33,743 bases of DNA. Source: an uncultured Lachnospiraceae bacterium (GTDB lineage Bacteria; Bacillota; Clostridia; Lachnospirales; Lachnospiraceae). The position numbers were made by a program, and so were the translations under genes. Location of the stretch: the NCBI GenBank assembly GCA_902776305.1, contig CACYPS010000035.1, forward strand, positions 1 to 33,743. Direction: 5' to 3'. This document shows, in pieces, positions 1-7,530 of the stretch; position 1 is the first letter of the stretch, and each line of letters opens with the position of its first letter. The notes under the pieces were generated by a model that was given only the letters and a program-made list of their open reading frames with translations, was not told the DNA's origin and did not search any database.

Positions 1-1
1 A

Positions 2-1387
2 ACTGCGACCGGAACCATAACGGACGCAGATACTACTGATAATACCTATGAAATCAATTGGGGTACGGCGAAAGCAGACAATTATAAAATCACGGAGGAT
101 ATCGGTACGCTTAAAGTGAATCCGCTTAAAGTGACCTTTGAGCTTTACTGTACGGAAGTGGAATATGATGGATACATTATCCTTCCCGAATGCTTCGACG
201 GCTATTATCCGGACGATACATCTGTTGACTGCGAAGAAGACGGATATATTTACGACGATGTTGATATCGCGACGGCAATTTACGGAATCTACAACCTCAC
301 CGGCGGCGGAAAACTCCGCCTTCAGGCCAGAGGCTACAAGGATGTGGGCACCTACACAATCGTACCTGAAGCTGCCTTCAGCAGCGGAAAAGCAGAGAAC
401 TATGACATAACCTATAAATCCAACACCATGGTCATCGCTCCTGCCACTGCAATTGTATGGACCGGTTCTGATCGCAAGGTATATGACGGGGAACCGCTCA
501 CATGTGCTGATGCAGGAATAGATGACACCGTCGGCGAAGACCACGACAAAATCACAGTCACAGCAACAGGAACGATCACAGACCCGGGTACCACTGATAA
601 TACGTATACGATTGACTGGGGTTCGGTTAATTCGGATAACTATGTTCTTTCGGAGGATCTCGGAACACTGACTGTTCTGGAAGCTTACGAAGCCCCGGTC
701 GTCCTGACGGCAGCTTCCGCAGAGAAAACCTACGATGGGACTGCCCTTGAGGACAGTACCGTCACGGCATCCGGTCTGGACGACGGTTTTACATATGAAG
801 CAACTGTGGAAGGAAGTCAGACGGATGCGGGCAGCAGTGAGAATGAGATCACCGGCTATAAGATACTGAAGGATGGCGAGGATGTCACAGAGCAGTTCAC
901 GAACGTTACACTGAAGAAGGGAACGCTCACGGTATCGAAAGCAGCGGCAAAGGTAGAGACAGGTTCGGCAGAGAAGGATTATGACGGCACGGCTCTGACT
1001 AACGCAACCGCTACAATCACAGGCTTAGTATCCGGTGAGACGGCAACTGTGACAGCTACGGGTTCCGTAACGGACGCAGGCTTTATTGATAATACCTACG
1101 AGATTGCGTGGGGCACCGCAAAAGCGGACAATTATGAAATCACGGAGAAGCTCGGAAAACTTACAGTATCGAAAGCAGTAGCGAAGGTAGAGACAGGTTC
1201 GGCAGAGAAGGATTATGACGGCACGGCTCTGACTAACGAGGCAGCCACAATCACAGGCTTAGTTTCCGGTGAGACGGCAACCGTAACTGCGACCGGAACC
1301 ATAACGGACGCAGATACTACTGATAATACCTATGAAATCAATTGGGGTACGGCGAAAGCAGACAATTATAAAATCAGACAATTATAA
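2..1387 (+). CDS. MBG/YDG-repeat surface protein, 5'-partial, ends at a frameshift
   Basis: The frame is open from base 2, so the true start lies upstream of the window. The product is a string of Ig-like repeats of the MBG/YDG type. Each carries a Y-D-G-x-x-L core (for example EKDYDGTALTN), a G-T-I-T-D turn and an N-Y-x-I-x-E-x-L-G-T-L-T-V ending. Such repeats form stalk-like extracellular proteins or adhesins in Firmicutes. The frame stops at 1387 only because 16 bp are duplicated at 1360-1391. Removing one copy joins it to the frame that continues to 3506, so this and the next entry are one broken gene. No signal peptide is visible, being outside the window. Family assignment is confident; the ligand is unknown. 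The break could be real, phase-variable, or an assembly error. Confidence 0.8.
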   Translation, partial: TATGTITDADTTDNTYEINWGTAKADNYKITEDIGTLKVNPLKVTFELYCTEVEYDGYIILPECFDGYYPDDTSVDCEEDGYIYDDVDIATAIYGIYNLTGGGKLRLQARGYKDVGTYTIVPEAAFSSGKAENYDITYKSNTMVIAPATAIVWTGSDRKVYDGEPLTCADAGIDDTVGEDHDKITVTATGTITDPGTTDNTYTIDWGSVNSDNYVLSEDLGTLTVLEAYEAPVVLTAASAEKTYDGTALEDSTVTASGLDDGFTYEATVEGSQTDAGSSENEITGYKILKDGEDVTEQFTNVTLKKGTLTVSKAAAKVETGSAEKDYDGTALTNATATITGLVSGETATVTATGSVTDAGFIDNTYEIAWGTAKADNYEITEKLGKLTVSKAVAKVETGSAEKDYDGTALTNEAATITGLVSGETATVTATGTITDADTTDNTYEINWGTAKADNYKIRQL

Positions 1388-2455
1388 AATCACGGAGGAA
1401 CTCGGCACCCTGACAGTGAATCCGCTTAAAGTGACCTTTGAGCTGTACTGTACGGAAGTGGAATATGATGGATACATTATCCTTCCAGAATGCTTCGACG
1501 GCTATTATCCGGACGAAACATCTGTTGACTGCGAGGAAGACGGATATATTTACGACGGTGTTGATATTGCGACAGCAATCTACGGAATCTATAACCTCAC
1601 CGGCGGCGGAAAACTGCGCCTTCAGGCTGGAGGATATAAAGATGCGGGCACCTACACAATCACGCCTGAAGCCACCTTCAGCAGCGGAAAAGCAGAGAAT
1701 TATGACATAACCTATAAATCCAACACCATGGTCATCGCTCCTGCCACTGCAATTGTATGGACCGGTTCTGATCGCAAGGTATATGACGGGGAACCGCTTA
1801 CATGTGCCGATGCAGGAATTGATGACACCGTAGGTGAAGACCACGACAAGATTACAGTCACAGCGACAGGAACGATCACAGACCCGGGTACTGCTGATAA
1901 TACGTATACGATTGACTGGGGTTCGGTTAATTCGGATAACTATGTTCTTTCGGAGGATCTCGGAACACTGACAGTCCTGGAAGCTTACGATACCCCGGTC
2001 GTGCTCACTGCAGCTTCCGCAGATAAAACCTACGACGGGACTGTCCTTGAGGATAGCACCGTTACAGCAACCGGCCTCGGTGAGGACTTCACAATAGAAG
2101 CAACTGTGGAAGGAAGCCGGACGGATGCGGGCAGCAGTGAGAATGAGATCACCGGCTATAAAATACTGAAGGATGGCGAGGATGTCACAGAGCAGTTCAC
2201 GAACGTTACGCTGAAGAAGGGAACTCTCACGGTATCGAAAGCAGCGGCAAAGGTAGAGACAGGTTCGGCAGAGAAGGATTATGACGGTACAGCCCTGACC
2301 AACGCAACCGCTACAATCACAGGCTTAGTTTCCGGTGAGACGGCAACCGTAACTGCGACCGGCACCATAACGGACGCAGATACTACTGATAATATCTATG
2401 AAATCGAATGGGGCACGGCGAAAGCAGATAATTATGAAATTACGGAGGAACTCGG
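76..2455 (+). repeat. Two large direct copies (about 1.1 kb, offset 1300 bp) in the MBG gene
   Basis: Sequence from 76 to about 1155 recurs from 1376 to about 2455 at a constant offset of 1300 bp with scattered substitutions. For example, the L-K-V-T-F-E-L segment begins at about 124 and again at about 1424, and the E-K-D-Y-D-G segment at 961 recurs at 2261. Copy one is followed by an extra MBG unit (1186-1375) that copy two lacks. A third, more diverged copy of the L-x-V-T-F unit starts near 2476. The arrangement points to growth by segmental tandem duplication. Confidence 0.8.
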
Positions 2456-3506
2456 CACCCTGACTGTGAATCCGTTGCAGGTAACTTTTAATCTGTGTTG
2501 TCCTGAGGAGTCAGTGGAATACCAGGGATTCAGGCACGTACCTGAGTGGATTAAAGGCTATTATAAGGATGGTAATGATGTCGGGGAAGGGACAATCGAT
2601 CATATTTATGACAGCAACGATAGAGTAATGGCTATATTTGGTGAGTTCACACTCAGAGGCGGCGCATCTCTCAGCCTGTATGCAGATGGTTGTACAGACG
2701 TGGGCACCTACACAATCGTACCTGAAGCTAGCTTCAGCAAAGGAAAAGCCGAGAACTATGACATAACCTATGAATTCAATGAAATGACCATCTATCCGTT
2801 TAGTTTTACAGTGGTAACCGGTTCCGATGAGAAGGTCTATGATGGGGAGCCTTTGACTTGTCCCGATGTGAAGATTGTGGATTCGCATGGAGACACTCGC
2901 CCCGAAACTGACTGGAATCCTATAGACATTGAACTCGGCAGCATTACGATAACGGCGACAGGAACTATTACAGACCCGGGAGATGTGCCCAACTTCTATT
3001 CGATTGACTGGGGTTCGGCGAACCCGGACAACTACTCTGTGTCAGATGACATTGGCACTCTGTCTGTCTACCCCAACGATCCTATAGAACCCCTTGTCGG
3101 TATGCAGGAAGACGATGACCGGTTGATTGCCGAACCGGATGATGATGAATCTTTTGTCGGTATGCAGGAAGACGATGACCAGTCGATTGTTGAATCGGAC
3201 GATGATGAATCTTTCGCCGATATGCAGGAAGACGAAGACCGGTTGACTGTTGAATCGGACAATGATGAATCTTTCGCCGATATGCAGGAAGACGAAGACC
3301 AGTTGACTGTTGAATCGGACAATGGTGAATCTTTCGCCGATATGCAGGGAGACGAAGATCAGTTGATTGCCGAACCGGACGATGATGAATCTTTCACCGG
3401 TATGATAGATGAAAATGATGCTTCGCCTCCCGAATCGGATGATGTTCCGGAGGAAATCGCCATGATCCCGGAAGAAATATCGGATTATGAAGAGGTTGAT
3501 CCATGA
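1332..3506 (+). CDS. MBG/YDG-repeat surface protein, C-terminal part after the frameshift
   Basis: This is the continuation of the upstream MBG-repeat protein in the frame used after the 16-bp duplication. The genuine homologous reading begins near 1392; the ATG at 1332 lies in the wrong frame for that stretch and has no clear ribosome binding site. It carries further MBG/YDG repeats to about 3075. From 3096 come five 20-residue acidic repeats with core G-M-Q-E-D-D-D and D-D-D-E-S-F, then a Glu/Asp-rich end. There is no LPXTG motif and no C-terminal membrane helix, so the mode of surface attachment is not evident. The stop codon overlaps the start of the CHASE2-SpoIIE gene (ATGA), implying translational coupling. 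One product per gene pair, surface protein plus receptor phosphatase, is an inference. Confidence 0.78.
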   Translation: MKSIGVRRKQTIIKSDNYKITEELGTLTVNPLKVTFELYCTEVEYDGYIILPECFDGYYPDETSVDCEEDGYIYDGVDIATAIYGIYNLTGGGKLRLQAGGYKDAGTYTITPEATFSSGKAENYDITYKSNTMVIAPATAIVWTGSDRKVYDGEPLTCADAGIDDTVGEDHDKITVTATGTITDPGTADNTYTIDWGSVNSDNYVLSEDLGTLTVLEAYDTPVVLTAASADKTYDGTVLEDSTVTATGLGEDFTIEATVEGSRTDAGSSENEITGYKILKDGEDVTEQFTNVTLKKGTLTVSKAAAKVETGSAEKDYDGTALTNATATITGLVSGETATVTATGTITDADTTDNIYEIEWGTAKADNYEITEELGTLTVNPLQVTFNLCCPEESVEYQGFRHVPEWIKGYYKDGNDVGEGTIDHIYDSNDRVMAIFGEFTLRGGASLSLYADGCTDVGTYTIVPEASFSKGKAENYDITYEFNEMTIYPFSFTVVTGSDEKVYDGEPLTCPDVKIVDSHGDTRPETDWNPIDIELGSITITATGTITDPGDVPNFYSIDWGSANPDNYSVSDDIGTLSVYPNDPIEPLVGMQEDDDRLIAEPDDDESFVGMQEDDDQSIVESDDDESFADMQEDEDRLTVESDNDESFADMQEDEDQLTVESDNGESFADMQGDEDQLIAEPDDDESFTGMIDENDASPPESDDVPEEIAMIPEEISDYEEVDP
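1360..1391 (+). repeat. 16-bp tandem duplication that causes a frameshift
   Basis: The 16-mer AGACAATTATAAAATC occurs at 1360-1375 and again at 1376-1391 with no gap. The same 16-mer occurs singly at 76-91, where the frame continues normally. Because 16 is not a multiple of three, the extra copy moves the ribosome into a frame that stops at 1387. Deleting one copy restores an open frame from base 2 to 3506. The event is consistent with slipped-strand replication or recombination between MBG repeats, but misassembly in a repetitive gene is also possible. Confidence 0.9.
3096..3420 (+). repeat. 60-bp coding minisatellite, five copies plus a partial
   Basis: Units begin at 3096, 3156, 3216, 3276 and 3336, with a partial unit at 3396, all at an exact 60-bp period. 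Each encodes a 20-residue acidic repeat (G-M-Q-E-D-D-D near the start, D-D-D-E-S-F near the end). The period keeps the frame, so copy number can change without breaking the protein. It forms the C-terminal tail of the MBG-repeat protein. Confidence 0.9.
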
Positions 3507-5410
3507 AAGTTAGCAGGAAAAACTTATTATATTCGTTTGCTGCATCTGCGCTGATTACTATCATAATCAGCGCAGGTTTTCTGCAGCGCGTAGACAGGTG
3601 GACCCAGGACTGGCTGTTCCAGATTCCCGGGACGGCCTCTACTGATATTGTCATCGTCGGCATCGATGAGACTGCATTTCAAGAGATCGGTCCCTATAAT
3701 ACCTGGGACAGAAATGTCATCGCCTCCGCATTGGATGTGCTGGCTTCAGACCCGGATCACAAACCTGCCGTAACTGCCATTGATGTTCTTTACGCCGGAC
3801 ACACTTCGGAGCAGGCGGACAGGCATCTTGCCGACGCAGCTAAGAAACTTGGAAATGTAGTTGTCGCTTCGATTGCTGAATTCGGTCAGGAAATCAAATG
3901 GAAAGACGGGCACGCGGTTTCCGTTGACACATCGGCTGTCGTGAACTATGAATCTCCGTATGAGGAGCTCGCCGAATCCGCAACAATTGGTCACATTAAT
4001 GCAGTATCCGATATAGACAGTGTCATGCGGCATGCATTGCTTTATATTTCTCCCGAAGACCGGGAACGTGTGTATTCCCTCAGCTGTGAAACGGCCCGAT
4101 TATATCTGGAGTCAAAGGGAGAAGAGCTGCGTCTTCCGCCGGTCAATAAAAGCGGTTATTTCTATATCCCGTTTACTGCAGGACAGGGCTGCTACTATGA
4201 CGGAATATCGGTTGCAGATCTTATCAATAATAAAATACCGTCAGAATTCTGGGAAGGGAAAATTGTTCTGATCGCTCCTTATGCACCTGCATTTCAGGAC
4301 CAGTACTTCACGCCGATAGATAAAGGCGTGCAAATGTACGGTGTCGAAATACATGCCAATCTGATCCAGTGCATATTGGAAGGAAGGTACAAGTCGGAAG
4401 TTTCGGATATTCTTCAGGCGATTCTTTTATTTGCCATTTGCATGGCTGCCATGATGTTCTTCCTGAAGAAAAGTGTCCGTATAGGCGGTGCTATACTTGC
4501 CGGATTAGTCATTATAGGGGCGTTAGGGACCATGCTATTGTATAAGGGAGGCCTGATTACGCATCCGCTGTGGCTGCCGGCGGGGGTATGTGCATGCTTC
4601 ATCATCTCGCTGGCTGTCCATTATATCCGGGCGGCAAAGGAGCGCCAGAAGCTTGCGCTGGAGAAGGAGCGGATCACGGCGGAACTGGAACTGGCCACGC
4701 GCATTCAGGTCAGTGCGCTTCCAAAGGAAATTCCAAATGAAAAAGAGTTCGTTCTGTATGCCTGCATGGTTCCCGCAAAGGAAGTCGGCGGAGATTTCTA
4801 TGATTATTACCCGATTGATGATGATCACTGGCTGTTCGTGATTGCCGACGTGTCAGGAAAAGGTGTGCCGGGAGCCCTGTTCATGATGGTAACGTCTGCG
4901 CTGATACACCATGTTGCTGTGTCCGCGTCGGAGACCGATCCTGCCTTGATCCTGCAAAAGGTCAATAATGAGATATGTCTGCGAAACCCGGCAGATATGT
5001 TCATCACGGTATGGCTGGGGATTCTGGAGCTTTCGACGGGAAAACTGACTGCTGCAAATGCCGGTCATGAATACCCGATCATTAAGAAAGCCGGGAAAGA
5101 GTTTGAATTGCTGAAAGATATACATGGCCTGGTCGTCGGAGCGATGGAAGGCGTGCAGTATAAAGCATACGAGATTCAGTTAGAGCCGGGTGCAAAGTTT
5201 TTCGTATATACGGACGGTATCGCGGAAGCTACGAACGCGAACAATGAATTGTACGGTTCGGAACGGCTTGTTCGGGTGCTGAAGAAACATGGGGAAGCGG
5301 CTCCGGCAGAAATTCTGCGTGAGGTGGATGCGGCGGTGAATGAATTTGTAGGAGAAGCTCCGCAGTTCGATGACATGACAATGCTTTGTCTGGAATATAG
5401 AGGAAAATAA
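3503..5410 (+). CDS. CHASE2 sensor / SpoIIE (RsbU-type) PP2C serine phosphatase
   Basis: This 635-residue membrane receptor has an N-terminal helix (about 8-26), an extracellular CHASE2 domain (about 30-295), three helices (about 303-374), a coiled linker and a cytoplasmic SpoIIE/PP2C domain (about 400-632). All metal-binding signatures are present: GGDFYDY (429-435), DVSGKG (449-454), YTDGIAE (569-575) and FDDMT (622-626). Known relatives dephosphorylate anti-sigma-factor antagonists in partner-switching pathways. No RsbV or RsbW gene is in the window, so the substrate must be elsewhere. The ATG overlaps the stop of the MBG-protein gene by 4 nt, suggesting that the surface protein is its signal source or partner (inference). 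Its catalytic domain closely resembles that of the phosphatase at 28441-30366, while the sensor is unrelated. Confidence 0.92.
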   Translation: MKVSRKNLLYSFAASALITIIISAGFLQRVDRWTQDWLFQIPGTASTDIVIVGIDETAFQEIGPYNTWDRNVIASALDVLASDPDHKPAVTAIDVLYAGHTSEQADRHLADAAKKLGNVVVASIAEFGQEIKWKDGHAVSVDTSAVVNYESPYEELAESATIGHINAVSDIDSVMRHALLYISPEDRERVYSLSCETARLYLESKGEELRLPPVNKSGYFYIPFTAGQGCYYDGISVADLINNKIPSEFWEGKIVLIAPYAPAFQDQYFTPIDKGVQMYGVEIHANLIQCILEGRYKSEVSDILQAILLFAICMAAMMFFLKKSVRIGGAILAGLVIIGALGTMLLYKGGLITHPLWLPAGVCACFIISLAVHYIRAAKERQKLALEKERITAELELATRIQVSALPKEIPNEKEFVLYACMVPAKEVGGDFYDYYPIDDDHWLFVIADVSGKGVPGALFMMVTSALIHHVAVSASETDPALILQKVNNEICLRNPADMFITVWLGILELSTGKLTAANAGHEYPIIKKAGKEFELLKDIHGLVVGAMEGVQYKAYEIQLEPGAKFFVYTDGIAEATNANNELYGSERLVRVLKKHGEAAPAEILREVDAAVNEFVGEAPQFDDMTMLCLEYRGK

Positions 5411-5414
5411 TTGA

Positions 5415-5528
5415 AAAAGTGAGATAGGGCGGTCGCATTTAGCGCCCGCCTTAAAAGTGAGATAGAGCGGTCACATTTAGTTGCCGCCTTAAAAGTGAGA
5501 TAGGGCGGTCGCATTTTGCGCCCGCCTT
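5415..5528 (+). repeat. Three tandem 38-bp palindromic repeats (REP-like)
   Basis: Units lie at 5415-5452, 5453-5490 and 5491-5528. Each begins AAAAGTGAGATAG and ends with CCGCCTT. Within each, GGCGG and CCGCC can pair as a hairpin. They sit between two convergent genes and the third unit supplies part of the stop codon of the minus-strand ferredoxin gene (5527-5529). No run of T follows, so a simple rho-independent terminator is unlikely. A related, interrupted sequence (GAGATAGGGC, then GGCGACATTTAG) appears at 13990-14027, suggesting a dispersed element. Confidence 0.85.
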
Positions 5529-6345
5529 ATTTGAGCGCACCCTTGGGACAATTCTTCACGCACTCCATACAAAGGATACATTCCGTTCCATTTTCCCTCT
5601 TTCGAGAATTGTCAGTGACATCCACATCCATGGGACATACCCGCTTGCATTTTCCGCATGAAACGCACTTATCCGTGTCACACCTCACCCTCAGGCGGGC
5701 GTAATAACTCATGGGTTTCAGAAACACTGTGATGGGACAAATGTACTTGCAGAACGCCCGGTTATCCTTAAGCACAAACGCGAGAATGATTCCGACCGCA
5801 TAATACAGAACATTTCCGATGATAAATGCCCGGAACATGATTCCCTCGATATCTGCGACGTGGGCTAAGAACAGGGAGGCAACAAATACCAGCGACAGGG
5901 TGAAGGTGACATACCGGATCCAGCCCCATCTCTTCCGGGGGTGTGTCGGAGCTTTATAAGGAAGAAAATCAAGTATCATCGCCGTCCAGCATGCGTAGCC
6001 GCACCATCCCCGTCCGAAGAGGAGAGGTCCGAATATCTTTGCCACTGCGTAATGAATCGTTGCTGCCTCGAAGACGCCTGAAAAGAGATAATACCAAAAG
6101 CCCTCGATCTGCATATTTTCGCGTGAGATCAGGCCGAGGTAGATCAGCATATAAAGTCCGACAAGCAGCTGAACGATTCGCCGGGCATACTTGTAGTTTT
6201 TTATATACAGAAAGAGTCCCAACGCAATCGAGCATCCGATGTAACTGAAGTTGAGAAGATAGAAAATATTATCTTTCGTCAGCCACAGTATGACGGCTAT
6301 GGCTTCAAAGACTGCCAGCATGACAATAGGGGCGGTATATTTCAT
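5527..6345 (-). CDS. Membrane 4Fe-4S polyferredoxin, NapH/YccM-like
   Basis: A 272-residue protein with about five or six membrane segments in the first 200 residues, including W-C-G-Y-A-C-W in a loop, and a C-terminal cytoplasmic ferredoxin domain. That domain has two cluster motifs, CVSCGKCKRVCP and CILCMECVKNCP, each ready to hold a 4Fe-4S cluster. NapH-type proteins pass electrons from the quinone pool or membrane to soluble reductases. No partner reductase is nearby, so its electron acceptor is unknown. The start is supported by AAGGAG nine bases before the ATG. It converges on the CHASE2-SpoIIE gene across the 38-bp repeats. Confidence 0.85.
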   Translation of the reverse strand: MKYTAPIVMLAVFEAIAVILWLTKDNIFYLLNFSYIGCSIALGLFLYIKNYKYARRIVQLLVGLYMLIYLGLISRENMQIEGFWYYLFSGVFEAATIHYAVAKIFGPLLFGRGWCGYACWTAMILDFLPYKAPTHPRKRWGWIRYVTFTLSLVFVASLFLAHVADIEGIMFRAFIIGNVLYYAVGIILAFVLKDNRAFCKYICPITVFLKPMSYYARLRVRCDTDKCVSCGKCKRVCPMDVDVTDNSRKRENGTECILCMECVKNCPKGALK

Positions 6346-6456
6346 CAGTGTCTACTCCTTGTTCGTATGTGCTATTCCCTTTTACGAGTAGTTTATCTCC
6401 GGAAGCCTTATATTGCATTCCTGCCTTACGCTTTTTATTGCTATTTCATCCGAATT

Positions 6457-6504
6457 ATTATACTCCGGTATCCAATCCTTAATCATGTCTATTATACTCC
6501 GGTA
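6457..6504 (-). promoter_or_regulatory. Duplicated TATAAT-containing element upstream of the polyferredoxin gene
   Basis: On the minus strand, TACCGGAGTATAATA appears twice, with TATAAT at plus positions 6496-6491 and 6462-6457, 34 bp apart. TATAAT is a consensus -10 box. The matching -35 boxes are weak (TTCATG and TGATTA at 17 bp). The repeated flank TACCGGAG could be an activator or repressor site. The element lies about 110 bp before the ferredoxin start. Confidence 0.4.
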
Positions 6505-6559
6505 AATAGCACACATGAAAGACCTCCATAAAATTACGCAACCCCAAAAGAAATGTCTT

Positions 6560-7141
6560 TTAGTTTAGAAACAGCAAAGCCCCGATAATCATGACACTCC
6601 CGATCATGCCTGCCGGCGTCATAGCCTCATGCAGGAACAGAGCCGAAAGCAGAACTGCCGTCACCGGATCGATATAACTGAAGAGGGCAGCGGTCTGTAC
6701 AGGGAGATGCTCCACCGAGCTGAAGTAAAGGGCGTAAGCAATCCCTGTGTGAAGGATTCCCACAGCAATAAGAAGGATCAGCTGGATGCTTTTCAGCTCG
6801 TAGGTATGAAGCGCACCGTGAAGCAGCATATAAGGAATGAGTGATATCGATGCGGAGAGCAACTGTACGATGGTTTTCTCATAGACGGGTACACCCACGA
6901 TTTTTTTGTTGAGTAAAACGACTGCAGCGTACAAGGCAGCAGCCCCGAGTCCGAGAAGCACGCCTTTTGTATTTCCGACGCCTTGTACTGTATCTGAGGG
7001 ACTCATAATACCGGAGACGAGCATCATTCCAAAGAGAGCGACGACCACGCAAGCAATTTTGCGCAGCGTGATAGATTCTCTGAAAAGAATCGGGGATACT
7101 AACAGCACGATTACCGGCTGCATGTAGCTGCAGGATAATTT
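6560..7141 (-). pseudogene. DMT-superfamily (EamA) transporter, 5'-truncated
   Basis: The product is the C-terminal two thirds of a drug/metabolite transporter. It reads S-Y-M-Q-P-V-I-V-L-L then F-R-E-S, the usual end of the first EamA repeat, followed by a complete second EamA repeat with about five hydrophobic helices. Only about 187-193 residues remain against a usual 290-300. The homologous frame runs to 7141 and is cut by a TGA at 7144-7142. Beyond that point the DNA belongs to an mtnN gene on the other strand. The first four or five helices are therefore missing and transport function is unlikely. An ATG at 7121-7123 might still start a short protein. Confidence 0.75.
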
Positions 7142-7337
7142 TCATGCAATCGCCTGCGAGATGGAAGGAGCGGCCGTCGCGGTGGTGTGCTCGGAGTATG
7201 AGATGCCATTTGTCGTTATAAGGGCGATGTCTGATAAAGCAGACGGCCTCGCTCATGACACCTACGAGGATATGGGTGACAGAGCTGCCGACAATTCCAG
7301 CAAGATCGTTATGCAGATGCTGGAGAGTATGGAATAA
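7128..7337 (+). pseudogene. mtnN: 5'-methylthioadenosine/S-adenosylhomocysteine nucleosidase, C-terminal fragment
   Basis: About 69 codons read as the end of MTA/SAH nucleosidase (Pfs). They include the substrate-binding C-E-M-E-G-A-A motif, P-F-V-V-I-R-A and the catalytic S-D-K-A-D segment, and end at a normal stop (7335-7337). The full enzyme has about 230 residues; the first 160 or so are absent. The fragment meets the truncated DMT gene at about 7128-7141. A single deletion that removed the 5' ends of two divergent genes and their shared promoter region explains both remnants. Its own terminator survives just downstream. There is no usable start, so it is almost certainly non-functional. 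Confidence 0.8.
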
Positions 7338-7344
7338 AGATGAA

Positions 7345-7389
7345 AAAAGACAGGTATCTGAACAGCAAGTTGTTTAGAGCCTGTCTTTT
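7345..7389 (+). terminator. Rho-independent terminator of the lost mtnN gene
   Basis: AAAAGACAGG (7345-7354) pairs perfectly with CCTGTCTTTT (7380-7389). Inside, CTGAACA and TGTTTAG extend the stem with one G-U pair. The stem starts eight bases after the mtnN stop and ends in TTTT. The mirror A-run lets it work for minus-strand transcripts as well. Confidence 0.8.
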
Positions 7390-7527
7390 CACTATCAGAT
7401 GGAAATAATCCGTCAGAAAACTCATGGACGTATCGCCTGTAGCTGCCTCCAAGCTGTCCTCGGCCAGATTCAGCCACACAAAATCGTCTCTGGTCAGATT
7501 AATTCCGAACAAATGATGTGACGCCGG
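7390..7527 (-). other. Unrecognised short open stretch, possible gene remnant
   Basis: On the minus strand, 7527 back to about 7390 is open, with the text L-F-G-I-N-L-T-R-D-D-F-V-W-L-N-L-A-E-D and on to F-L-T-D-Y-F-H-L-I. It then runs into the terminator stem. It reads like normal protein but has no clear ribosome binding site, only a TTG start option at 7512, and I do not recognise the family. It may be a remnant or non-coding sequence. Confidence 0.2.
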
Positions 7528-7530
7528 TCA

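Noticed and set aside
1374-1844. Antisense frames within the MBG-repeat gene
   Set aside because: They recur with the repeat copies and have no start signal or protein-like text.
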